DNA of 42,352 bases. It comes from Bifidobacterium vansinderenii (lineage in GTDB: Bacteria; Actinomycetota; Actinomycetes; Actinomycetales; Bifidobacteriaceae). This document shows positions 29,089 through 36,938 of the stretch, one piece after another. Each line of letters starts with the position of its first letter. Within the stretch, counting starts at the first letter, position 1. The notes beneath the pieces are model-generated. The model worked only from the letters and a program-made list of their open reading frames with translations, did no database searches and was not told the origin of the DNA. The stretch spans positions 1 to 42,352 of the forward strand of contig NZ_NEWD01000010.1 in the NCBI RefSeq assembly GCF_002234915.1, written 5' to 3'. The translations under genes and the position numbers were made by a program.

Positions 29089-29763
29089 GCTGCAACGGTT
29101 GCATCGGGCACGTCCGTACATTCCGCGTTTGTCCGATGAAGAAGTACTGCCGGGCGGGGTTCGGTTAATCCTCGATGCTTGTTTTACGCACGCTTGCGAT
29201 AAATGAGCACCGCGGGGAGCTCTTCGGTGCTCATATGACGCACGCTTACGTCAAATACGCACTGTAGAGAATCCTCGATGCTTGTTTGACGCAGACGTAC
29301 GGCAAACACACCGCGGATGAGGACCGGCCGCAACAGCCAACCCGTCTCCGCCCGCGAACACACCGGCATCGGCCGGTTTGGCGGACCGGGGAAAATGCCG
29401 TACAGTAGTAGCCGCGTCGGGCCGTGCATTGCCCCGGGCTCCATTTTTTGCCGCCGCGAGCGGCCCTTGCGCCGACAGGCGCATTCACGGTCCGGCGTTT
29501 TCTTTTATTTTCCCTACGTCGTGTGATTCACGCGTCGTGTAGTTCACGCCGCTATCAATGCCGCACCATCGTCCTTGACCTATGCCCGTACGATAAATGC
29601 GCGCCGTACTGCGACCGTACTGCGATATAGATGTTCCCCGCCACCGAGAACGGTAACGGGGAACAGGACTCATACGCACGATGTGCGTCCGGACGTCACC
29701 ACCTCGGTAAATACGGGATCGCGTCCTTTTAATCGTTCGGACGCGGCTTGCGATGGAAATGAG
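29089..29763. other. Gene-free interval with degenerate repeats
   Basis: About 675 bp contain no frame with a ribosome site or family resemblance. Seen here: a TGCAAC-G-GTTGCA palindrome just after the stop at 29088, the repeat block at 29167-29313, a small GCCGC-CGCGA-GCGGC hairpin near 29451, and a tandem (CGTCGTGT.A.TTCACG) twice near 29518-29550. Confidence 0.6.
29167..29313. repeat. Degenerate direct repeats with central hairpin
   Basis: AATCCTCGATGCTTGTTT occurs twice exactly (29167 and 29270), each followed by (T/G)ACGCA and about 20 nt later CACCGCGG. A partial third copy (ATGACGCACGCTTACGTCAAA) lies between. The centre holds a perfect 10-bp hairpin ATGAGCACCG/CGGTGCTCAT (29203-29212 with 29225-29234). 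Confidence 0.65.
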
Positions 29764-29764
29764 A

Positions 29765-29802
29765 AAGCCTCGAAACCGTTGGGATCATTGGTTTCGAGGC
29801 TT
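29765..29802 (-). terminator. Terminator downstream of tRNA-Lys
   Basis: A perfect 13-bp stem AAGCCTCGAAACC/GGTTTCGAGGCTT starts about 9 nt after the tRNA 3' end. The T-tract on the minus strand is short (TTTCTCATTT), so efficiency is uncertain. Confidence 0.65.
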
Positions 29803-29810
29803 GTTCGCGG

Positions 29811-29883
29811 TGCCCCCCGTGGGATTCGAACCCACAACCCACGACTTAAAAGGACGCTGCTCTAACCGTTGAGCTAGAGGGGC
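29811..29883 (-). tRNA. tRNA-Lys (anticodon UUU)
   Basis: 73 nt folding as a cloverleaf: acceptor GCCCCTC/GGGGGGC, D stem GCTC/GAGC with loop AACGGTTA, anticodon loop CTTTTAA (UUU at 34-36), T arm GTGGG-TTCGAAT-CCCAC, discriminator A. CCA is not encoded. The anticodon stem GCGTC/GTCGT has a T-T mismatch at position 30-40. It reads Lys AAA/AAG codons. Confidence 0.93.
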
Positions 29884-29892
29884 AACATTTCT

Positions 29893-29921
29893 AAGATACA
29901 CGGCATCGGTGGACAACGCAA
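29893..29921 (-). promoter_or_regulatory. Promoter of tRNA-Lys
   Basis: TTGCGT (29921-29916), 17-nt spacer, TATCTT (29898-29893). The expected start is about 3-4 nt before the mature tRNA 5' end. Confidence 0.55.
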
Positions 29922-29930
29922 ACAGCGGTG

Positions 29931-29968
29931 CGATCCGCTTCGGTTCATACGATCCGCTTCGGTTCATA
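29931..29968. repeat. Perfect 19-bp tandem duplication
   Basis: CGATCCGCTTCGGTTCATA occurs twice without a gap, at 29931-29949 and 29950-29968, immediately upstream of the methyltransferase start at 29979. TACAAT at its right edge could be a -10 element, which would make that transcript nearly leaderless. Confidence 0.85.
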
Positions 29969-29978
29969 CAATGAACGA

Positions 29979-31400
29979 ATGAGGATCAGCGCGCAGACTT
30001 GGGAATTCATTCGGGAGCATCGGAACGGCGACGTGCGGGATCTGGCGTTGCACGCGCATCGTGACGACGAGGTCGATCTGCCGTTCGCGCTCGATCAGAT
30101 CGACGGATGGCAGCGGGCGCGCACCAAACTGCCGGAGTGGGCGGCGCACGACGGGGTGATCTACCCGCCGCATATTTCCATGGAACAGTGTTCGTCGCAG
30201 TCGACCGCGCAGTACAAGGCGGGCGTGGCGGCACGGCTCGTGAACGCTCAAACGGAAACGGCCTCCGTCCCTCGCGGCACGCTCGTGGATCTGACCGGCG
30301 GGTTCGGCGTGGACTTCTCGTACATGGTGAGTGGATTCCGACGCGGAGTCTACGTGGAACGGCAGCCGCACCTGTGCGAGATCGCCGAGCACAACATGCG
30401 CGCACTCGGACTGGATCACGTCACGGTCGTGAACGGGAACGCCGAGGAGTATCTGACGGAACTGCCCGATCGCGCGGTGGGAGATACGAAGAGCGGATCG
30501 GCAAGCGACAAGACGGACGGCACAGCGAACGGTTCGGTCAGCGGTCCAACAAACGAAACGACCAACGCCTCGTCTGAGCCCACGCTGATCTTCCTCGATC
30601 CGGCGCGACGCGACGCGCACGGAGCACGCACGTATGCGATCGCCGACTGCACGCCGGACGTGCTCGCGCTCAAGGAATCGCTACTCGCCAAGGCGGACTG
30701 GGTGATGGTCAAGCTCTCCCCCATGCTCGACTGGCGCAAGACCGTGGCCGATCTGGGCGACTGCGTTCGCGAGGTGCACATCGTGTCCACCGGCAACGAA
30801 TGCAAGGAACTGCTGGTCGTGATGAGCGGCGACAGGCCGAGCGACAACACAGGCACCGGCATCCGCATGGTCTGCGTGAACGACAGCGATGTGCTGGACT
30901 ATCGGATCGGCGCCGACGGGCAGGTTCTCGAAACGGCCGATGCGGCAGCCGACAGGAACGACGATGACGACAGAAACACTGACAGCGGGAACACCGACGG
31001 CAGGAACGATAACGACGGAAACACCGAGCCGGCGTATCTGTACGAACCGAACGCGTCGATCATGAAGGCGGGGTGTTTCGACCTGCTTGAACGACGATAC
31101 GCACGGCACGGACTGCGGCAGATCGGGCCGAACAGTCATCTGTTCACGTCTGGTTCGATGATCGAACGATTCCCCGGACGGGCGTTCGAGATCGACGCCG
31201 TCACCGGCATGGGCAAGAAGGAACTCAAGACGGCACTCAGCGGAATCACGCGCGCGAACATCGCGGTACGCAACTTCCCGATGCCGGTGGCGGCGCTGAG
31301 GAAGAAGCTCAAGCTCAAGGACGGCGGCGATGCGTATATCTTCGCCACCACCACGGCGAGGGGACGGCATGTGCTGATGGTGGCGAGGAAGGCGCAGTAG
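29979..31400 (+). CDS. Class I SAM-dependent methyltransferase with C-terminal THUMP-like domain
   Basis: 473 residues. The SAM-binding motif is TLVDLTGGFGVDFSYM near 100 with the acidic end of strand 2 at VYVERQPH; the post-II region LIFLDPARRD near 207 resembles catalytic DPPR-type motifs. The C-terminal 110 residues (YLYEPNASIMKAGCFDLL to the end) match the THUMP-like domain found in these bacterial proteins, so a nucleic-acid, probably RNA, substrate is inferred. Two hydrophilic inserts, one at about 170-200 (Gly/Ser/Thr/Asn) and one at about 328-348 (Asp/Asn), look lineage-specific. ATG 29979 has no ribosome site but a possible -10 six bases upstream suggests leaderless initiation; the frame runs upstream to 29928 inside the tandem duplication. 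Confidence 0.8.
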   Translation: MRISAQTWEFIREHRNGDVRDLALHAHRDDEVDLPFALDQIDGWQRARTKLPEWAAHDGVIYPPHISMEQCSSQSTAQYKAGVAARLVNAQTETASVPRGTLVDLTGGFGVDFSYMVSGFRRGVYVERQPHLCEIAEHNMRALGLDHVTVVNGNAEEYLTELPDRAVGDTKSGSASDKTDGTANGSVSGPTNETTNASSEPTLIFLDPARRDAHGARTYAIADCTPDVLALKESLLAKADWVMVKLSPMLDWRKTVADLGDCVREVHIVSTGNECKELLVVMSGDRPSDNTGTGIRMVCVNDSDVLDYRIGADGQVLETADAAADRNDDDDRNTDSGNTDGRNDNDGNTEPAYLYEPNASIMKAGCFDLLERRYARHGLRQIGPNSHLFTSGSMIERFPGRAFEIDAVTGMGKKELKTALSGITRANIAVRNFPMPVAALRKKLKLKDGGDAYIFATTTARGRHVLMVARKAQ

Positions 31401-31434
31401 GCGTCTCACCGACATGACGGGAAGACGCGCGCAC

Positions 31435-31483
31435 GCTCCCCTCAGTCGGCGTTCGCCGACAGCTCCCCTCAGAGAGGGGAGCC
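31435..31483. repeat. Modular hairpin repeat, locus 8
   Basis: CTCCCCTCAGTCGGCGTTCG-CCGAC core and CTCCCCTCAGAGAGGGGAG. It lies between two co-directional genes (methyltransferase and aminotransferase). Confidence 0.75.
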
Positions 31484-31592
31484 GGATATGGGGAAGGCGC
31501 GGTAGGCGTCTCACCGTTGCGGCGCGGGGGTGCGGGACCTCTCCGCGTCATGGTAAAACGGCAATCATCAAGCGAAAAGGAGCGAAAGAACA

Positions 31593-32783
31593 ATGATCAA
31601 CGAGGATTACAAGGCGATGCTGGGCGGCAAGTCCGTGATTCGCGAGCTGAGCGAATACGCGACCTCCCGCGGCGCCGAAATCGGCTACGAGAACGTGTTC
31701 GACTACAGTCTCGGCAATCCGAGCGTACCCGCGCCGAAGAGCTTCACCAACGCGATGGTCGACCTGTACGAGCACGGCGACCCGGTGGCGATCCACGGCT
31801 ACTCCCCCTCGCTGGGCATCCCCTCGGTGAAGGACGCGATCGCCGACTCGCTCAACCGTCGCTTCGACATGGACTACACCGGCAACCACATCTTCCCCAC
31901 CACGGGTGCGGCCGGCGCGCTCGCTCACGCCATGCGTGCGGTGACCAAGCCCGGCGACGAGATCATCACGTTCGCCCCGTACTTCCCCGAATACCAGCCG
32001 TACGTGAAGGGCACGGGCGCGAAGCTCACCATCGTGCCGGCCGACACGGAGAACTTCCAGATCAACTTCGAGGCGTTCGAGGCCGCCCTCAACCCGAACG
32101 TGCAGGCCGTGCTCATCAACACGCCGAACAACCCGTCTGGCGCCGTGTATTCGGCGGAGACGCTGCGGAAGCTGGCCGCGATCCTCACCGCCAAGCAGTC
32201 GGAGTACGGCCACGACATCTTCCTGATCAGCGACGAGCCGTACCGCGAGATCGTGTTCGACGGCGGCACCCAGCCCTACCCGGCCAAGTTCTACGCAAAC
32301 ACGCTCACCTGCTACTCGTGGTCCAAGTCGCTGAGCCTGCCGGGTGAGCGCATCGGCTACGTGGCGGTGAACCCGGCCGCCACCGACGCCGATCTGCTCG
32401 TGCCGATGATGGGTCAGATCTCGCGCGGCACCGGCCACAACTGCCCGCCGAGCTCGATCCAGCTGGGCGTGGCGAAGGTTCTCGACGAGACGAGCGACCT
32501 CGGCGTGTACGAGACGAACATGAACCTGCTGTACGACGCGCTGACCGGCATCGGCTTCGACGTGGTGCGCCCCGGCGGCACGTTCTACATCTTCCCGAAG
32601 GCGCTGGAGGACGACGCGACCGCGTTCTGCCTCAAGGCCAAGGAGTACGACCTGATTCTGGTGCCGTCGGAGAGCTTCGGCGTGCCCGGATACTTCCGTA
32701 TGGCGTACTGCATCGACACGGAGAAGGTGAAGCGCTCGATCCCGGTGCTGGAGAAGTTCGCGCACGAGGTGTACGGCCTGTAG
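31593..32783 (+). CDS. PLP-dependent aminotransferase, class I/II
   Basis: 396 residues, fold type I. TTGAAGALAHAMRAV near 104 binds the PLP phosphate, NTPNNPSG near 177 is the family NPxNPTG loop, ISDEPYREIVF near 210 holds the Asp that pairs with the pyridine nitrogen, and SWSKSLSLPGERIGY near 246 contains the Schiff-base Lys. RMAYCI near the end has the carboxylate-binding Arg. AAAAGGAG lies upstream of ATG 31593. The amino donor is probably aspartate, alanine or an aromatic amino acid; not decidable here. It stands alone, flanked by repeat loci on both sides. Confidence 0.93.
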   Translation: MINEDYKAMLGGKSVIRELSEYATSRGAEIGYENVFDYSLGNPSVPAPKSFTNAMVDLYEHGDPVAIHGYSPSLGIPSVKDAIADSLNRRFDMDYTGNHIFPTTGAAGALAHAMRAVTKPGDEIITFAPYFPEYQPYVKGTGAKLTIVPADTENFQINFEAFEAALNPNVQAVLINTPNNPSGAVYSAETLRKLAAILTAKQSEYGHDIFLISDEPYREIVFDGGTQPYPAKFYANTLTCYSWSKSLSLPGERIGYVAVNPAATDADLLVPMMGQISRGTGHNCPPSSIQLGVAKVLDETSDLGVYETNMNLLYDALTGIGFDVVRPGGTFYIFPKALEDDATAFCLKAKEYDLILVPSESFGVPGYFRMAYCIDTEKVKRSIPVLEKFAHEVYGL

Positions 32784-32792
32784 TTGCTGGCG

Positions 32793-32913
32793 GCTCCCCT
32801 CTTTGTGAGGGGAGCTGTCGGGCCGCCGGCACGTTTATGACCCGTTCTGGGGGTACGGGATCCCTCCCTCTGTCACGACATTGTCGTGACATCTCCCTCC
32901 CAAGGAGGGAGAA
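32793..32913. repeat. Modular GGGAGG hairpin repeat, locus 9
   Basis: CTCCCCTCTTTGTGAGGGGAG, then TGTCACGACATTGTCGTGACA (9-bp stem, 3-nt loop) and CTCCCTCCCAAGGAGGGAG. It lies between convergent genes. Confidence 0.8.
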
Positions 32914-32933
32914 CGCTGGAAGACGGGTGCTGG

Positions 32934-33734
32934 TTAGTTGATGTTGCTGATGGTGCCGCCCCAGGTCTTCTGCAGGTTCTCGATGCCGGAACGCTCGCCC
33001 ACGAGAATCCACTGCTTGCCGGTGAGCATGGCGTACTGCGCGCTGCCGGCCTGATCCTGATACTGGGCGAGCACCTCGCTTGCCTTGGATGCGATCGGCG
33101 CCTTGTAGATGCCCACGGACGACGAATTGTCGAACACGGCATACACCACGCGCGTATCAGTGCACATCTGGATCGACGTGACGCCGGGATACGAGCTGGC
33201 ATCCATGCCCTGCCATCCGCTCGTGCACGTGCCGAATGCGTTGTCCACATCCTTCTGCATGGCCGTCGGCGTCGACGTGGGCGCGGCGTCGGCGACCTTC
33301 TCCTCCACCACGCCTTCCGGGAACAGCGTGTTCGCGGCCCATCCGCATCCGGCGAGCATGAGGGCCAGCACCAGGGCGATGATGCCCCACGTGCTGGCGA
33401 TGCCATGTCCCACACCGGCACGGCGCGCACGCAGCCGTGCCACGATCACCAGGATCAGAGTGACCACGGAGAGCGCGACGGTGAGAATGATCAGCGTATT
33501 GACGGGAATGTTGGCGAGTGCTTCGGGCATACGCGCGGGGGCGATGGCACGGGCCGCGGTGACGCAGCCGGCAAGCACGGCGAGAACGCCGGCGATGGCG
33601 CACAGCGGATTCCACGGTCCGAGGGAGACTCGCCCGTTGCGGTCGAGTCCGTTGCGGTTGTTGCGTCCGCCGTTGCCGCGTTGACCTCCACGACGTGAAT
33701 GCTTGCGATAGTCCCCTGCGTGGTACACCGTCAT
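32934..33734 (-). CDS. Small membrane protein with extracytoplasmic domain, unknown function
   Basis: 266 residues. The N-terminus is Arg/Gly/Asn-rich (RKHSRRGGQRGNGGRNNRNG), followed by three membrane segments at about 44-65, 76-100 and 110-135, then an outer domain of about 120 residues (FGTCTSGWQGMDASSYPGV and WILVGERSGIENLQKTWGG) with two Cys residues that could pair (TCTSG and QMCTD). Function not recognised. GGGGGC precedes ATG 33734 by 6 nt; the frame extends to 33827 without signal. Confidence 0.75.
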   Translation of the reverse strand: MTVYHAGDYRKHSRRGGQRGNGGRNNRNGLDRNGRVSLGPWNPLCAIAGVLAVLAGCVTAARAIAPARMPEALANIPVNTLIILTVALSVVTLILVIVARLRARRAGVGHGIASTWGIIALVLALMLAGCGWAANTLFPEGVVEEKVADAAPTSTPTAMQKDVDNAFGTCTSGWQGMDASSYPGVTSIQMCTDTRVVYAVFDNSSSVGIYKAPIASKASEVLAQYQDQAGSAQYAMLTGKQWILVGERSGIENLQKTWGGTISNIN

Positions 33735-33901
33735 GTTCAGCCCCCTTCGGTTTGATCCGGTCGGCCGCCCGCGCTCGCGACCGCCGGCCGATGCTTGTTC
33801 CCAGTGTAGTGCGGAGAGCAAGCGCATGGGATAGTTCGGGGGAATGAGGTGTTCGCATTATGGGGGACATGATGGGCGCGCTGCGGGACTTGTGACTGTT
33901 C

Positions 33902-34040
33902 TTCCCTCCCTCGGTTCTTCCCTCCCTCAGTCCGGCTGCGCCGGCCAGCTCCCTCCCTCGGAGGGAGCACGAGGATGTTGAGCGTGTGCTCCCTCCGTGG
34001 GAGGGAGCTGGCCGACCTCGTGTCGGCCTGAGGGAGGGAT
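33902..34040. repeat. Modular GGGAGG hairpin repeat, locus 10
   Basis: Two modules head to head: CCTCCCTCAGTCCGGCTGCG core with CTCCCTCCCTCGGAGGGAG, and CTCCCTCCGTGGGAGGGAG with a GGCCGAC-CTCGT-GTCGGCC hairpin. It lies in the divergent region before the YhgE/Pip operon. Confidence 0.8.
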
Positions 34041-34183
34041 ACACACCAAGGGAGGGGTCAGGCACCAACCAAGGCCCCACAATCAACAACGACCGCATAG
34101 CGCTACGGATGTCGTAGTGCTACGGTAAACGTAGTGGTTTGGAATTTGACGGGATGACCGACCGAACATGACGAGGGGTTGTT

Positions 34184-36916
34184 ATGAGGAATGTTCTCCG
34201 GCTGGTGAAACGCGATCTGCTGCGCCTGGCCAAGGTGCCGGCGGCATGGGTGATCTGCGTGGGCCTGGTCGTCATCCCATCGCTGTACGCATGGGTCAAC
34301 ATCTACGGCTTCTGGGACCCGTACGGCAACACCAGCAAGATTCAGGTGGCCGTCGCCAACGAGGACAAGGGCACGACGAACGATCTGCTCGGCAAGCTCA
34401 ATCTGGGCGATCAGATCGTCCAGGCCATGAAAAGCAACACCCAGCTCGGCTGGCATTACGTGAGCCGAGAACAGGCGCTGGACGAGGTGCGTTCGGGCAA
34501 GAGCTACGCAGCGTTCGTGATTCCCAAGGACTTCAGCAAGGATCTGGCCACGCTGCTGTCCGGCGATTTCCAGCAGCCGAAACTGCAGTATTACGTCAAC
34601 GAGAAGGCGAACGCGGTGGCTCCCAAGATCACCGACGTCGGCTCCACCACGCTTGACACGACGATCAACAACACGTTCGTGTCGACGGCGAGTCAGGTGA
34701 TCGTCTCGCAGCTCAACGGCAAGCTCGACGACGCGTCCCAGAAGATCACGCAGGCGCAGACCGACGCGTCCGGCTCGCTCGACAGCACGGTGGACAAGCT
34801 CGATACCGCACGCAACTCGATCAAGGACCTCCACGACACGGTGGACAAGGCGAAGGCCAAGGCGCAGAATGCCAAGTCCACGCTCGCCGACGTGGAGACG
34901 CAGACCGGACTGCTCACCGACGGGCTCAAGCAGACGTCGTCGCTGCTCACCAGCACCGGCGACTCGATCAACACGTTCGCGGCGAACGCGTCGGGCACGC
35001 TCGACAAGGGATCGTCGCTGATCTCGACCACGTCGTCGAAGGCGAACGTGTCGGTGGGCAAGGTGGCGGGAACCATCACCACGGCCAGCGGCACGGTGGC
35101 GGGCGCCATCGAGACCGGCAAGTCGATCACCGACCAGAACGCGCAGACGATCAGCTCGCTCGAATCGGTCATCAACACGCTGCCCGCCGACTCGCAGCTG
35201 CGCACACGACTCAACGAGATCGTCAACGGCAAGACCGGCAGCGCCGGACTCAAGCAGCGCAACCAGTCGCTCGCCCAGACGCTGAACAATCTGGACACGA
35301 TCAACACCGACACCGTGAACACGGCCAACACCGTGGCCGGCGCGACCGACACGCTCGACACGACCGTGCAGAACACGCTGAACAACGTGAACGACTATCG
35401 CGGCACGCTTACCGGCACCACGATCCCGCAGATCAACTCTGGCCTCACGCAGCTGGCCGGCGTGACCGGCAACCTCGCGGGAGGCATCACCAGCCAGTCG
35501 AATCTGCTCGACCAGACCGATACGATCCTCGACCAGCTGTCGTCCACGCTCGACGCCACCGGCAAGGCGCTCGACCAGACCGACGCCGGCATCAAGACGC
35601 TGCGCGACGACGTGGACACCGTGCGCACCGACGTGAACGCGCTCGTCGATTCCGACGCGTGGAGCAAAATCACGTCCGGCGGCAAGCTCGACGCGGAGAA
35701 GATCTCCGACTTCATGTTCTCCCCCACCACGCTGAAGACCACCACGCTCTACCCGATCAACTCGTACGGTTCGGGCATGGCGCCGCTGTTCACCGACCTG
35801 TCGCTGTGGGTGGGCGCGTTCGTGCTCATGGTGATCGTCAAGCTCGAGGTGGACGACGAGGGCATCGCCGGCCTCACCGTGCGTCAGGCGTACATGGGCC
35901 GCTGGCTGCTGCTGGCGATCCTGGCCGTGCTGCAGGCGATCGTGTGCTGCGTGGGAGACCTGATCATCGGCGTGCAGGCGGCGAACGTGCCCGCGTTCAT
36001 CGGCACCGGCGTGATCACGTCGCTCACGTATCTGAGTATCACGTACGCGCTGTCGGTCACGTTCCAGCACGTGGGCAAGGCGCTGTGCGTGGTGCTGGTG
36101 ATCGTGCAGATCCCCGGCGCGTCCGGCCTGTATCCGATCGAGATGATGCCCGGATTCTTCCGCAGGCTCTACCCGTTCTTCCCGTTCACGTACAGCATCG
36201 ACGCGATCCGCGAGACGATCGGCGGCTTCTACGACGGACTGTACGCGAACGCGGTGGGCCACCTGCTGCTGTTCGTGGCGGCGAGCTTCATTCTGGGCCT
36301 CGTGCTGCGCCCGTACCTGACGAACCTCAACCGACTGTTCGCCAAGGAGATCGAGGAAAGCGACATCATCATCGGCGAGCAGGCCGAAGTGCCGTTCCGC
36401 ACGTACCGCTTCTCGCAGGCCATGCGCGCCATGGCCGATCACGCCGGCTACCGCACCGGAGTGCACCGTCGCGCGATGCGGTTCGCACACCATTATCCGC
36501 GGCTCAAGCTCGGCGGCCTGATCGCCGGATTCGTGGTGCCGTTCGCGCTCACGCTGCTGTTCTCGCTCAACCCCGCGTTCGAGGACACCAGTCGCAAGGC
36601 CGTGATGCTGGGCGCATGGGTGACGTGGGTGCTGATCATCATCGGCTTCCTGATCGCCATCGAATACATTCGCGACAACATCGAACGGCAGATGCGGCTC
36701 GGCGCGATGAGCGATGACGAGATCCGCGACCTGTTCTCCATGCGCAAGTATCTGAAGACGATTCCGCTGCCGTCGTTCGGTCTGCCGGTTCGTCCGGTGC
36801 GCACGGCGGCCGGCGGCGGCAGGCACGGCGGTGGTGCGGCATCCGGTACGACATCCGGCCCGGCGGCGGGCGATGGCACATCCGGCAACGACACCCACAC
36901 GAATTCGGCGAACTAG
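34184..36916 (+). CDS. YhgE/Pip-domain membrane protein (first of pair)
   Basis: 910 residues. The N-terminus VKRDLLRLAKVPAAWVICVGLVVIPSLYAWVNIYGFWDPYGN is the YhgE/Pip first membrane helix and following motif. Residues 50-530 are an outer domain rich in coiled-coil-like, Ala/Thr/Asp-rich helices. The C-terminal half has the ABC-2-like membrane block from LSLWVGAFVLMVIVK. Unlike many relatives, two more helices and a Gly/Ser-rich tail follow (about 760-910). The family includes EsaA of type VIIb secretion and phage-infection proteins, and probably moves or exports envelope material; no WXG100 or EccC gene is nearby. GAGGGG lies 6 nt before the start; the next gene begins 22 bp after the stop. 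Confidence 0.85.
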   Translation: MRNVLRLVKRDLLRLAKVPAAWVICVGLVVIPSLYAWVNIYGFWDPYGNTSKIQVAVANEDKGTTNDLLGKLNLGDQIVQAMKSNTQLGWHYVSREQALDEVRSGKSYAAFVIPKDFSKDLATLLSGDFQQPKLQYYVNEKANAVAPKITDVGSTTLDTTINNTFVSTASQVIVSQLNGKLDDASQKITQAQTDASGSLDSTVDKLDTARNSIKDLHDTVDKAKAKAQNAKSTLADVETQTGLLTDGLKQTSSLLTSTGDSINTFAANASGTLDKGSSLISTTSSKANVSVGKVAGTITTASGTVAGAIETGKSITDQNAQTISSLESVINTLPADSQLRTRLNEIVNGKTGSAGLKQRNQSLAQTLNNLDTINTDTVNTANTVAGATDTLDTTVQNTLNNVNDYRGTLTGTTIPQINSGLTQLAGVTGNLAGGITSQSNLLDQTDTILDQLSSTLDATGKALDQTDAGIKTLRDDVDTVRTDVNALVDSDAWSKITSGGKLDAEKISDFMFSPTTLKTTTLYPINSYGSGMAPLFTDLSLWVGAFVLMVIVKLEVDDEGIAGLTVRQAYMGRWLLLAILAVLQAIVCCVGDLIIGVQAANVPAFIGTGVITSLTYLSITYALSVTFQHVGKALCVVLVIVQIPGASGLYPIEMMPGFFRRLYPFFPFTYSIDAIRETIGGFYDGLYANAVGHLLLFVAASFILGLVLRPYLTNLNRLFAKEIEESDIIIGEQAEVPFRTYRFSQAMRAMADHAGYRTGVHRRAMRFAHHYPRLKLGGLIAGFVVPFALTLLFSLNPAFEDTSRKAVMLGAWVTWVLIIIGFLIAIEYIRDNIERQMRLGAMSDDEIRDLFSMRKYLKTIPLPSFGLPVRPVRTAAGGGRHGGGAASGTTSGPAAGDGTSGNDTHTNSAN

Positions 36917-36938
36917 GAATCAGGAGAAGGAGGCAATC

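Noticed and set aside
29167-29313. CRISPR array
   Set aside because: Only two exact units, spacing not regular, no cas genes.
29184-29488. Several 70-86-codon minus-strand frames
   Set aside because: Cys/Arg-rich shadows through repeats, no ribosome sites.
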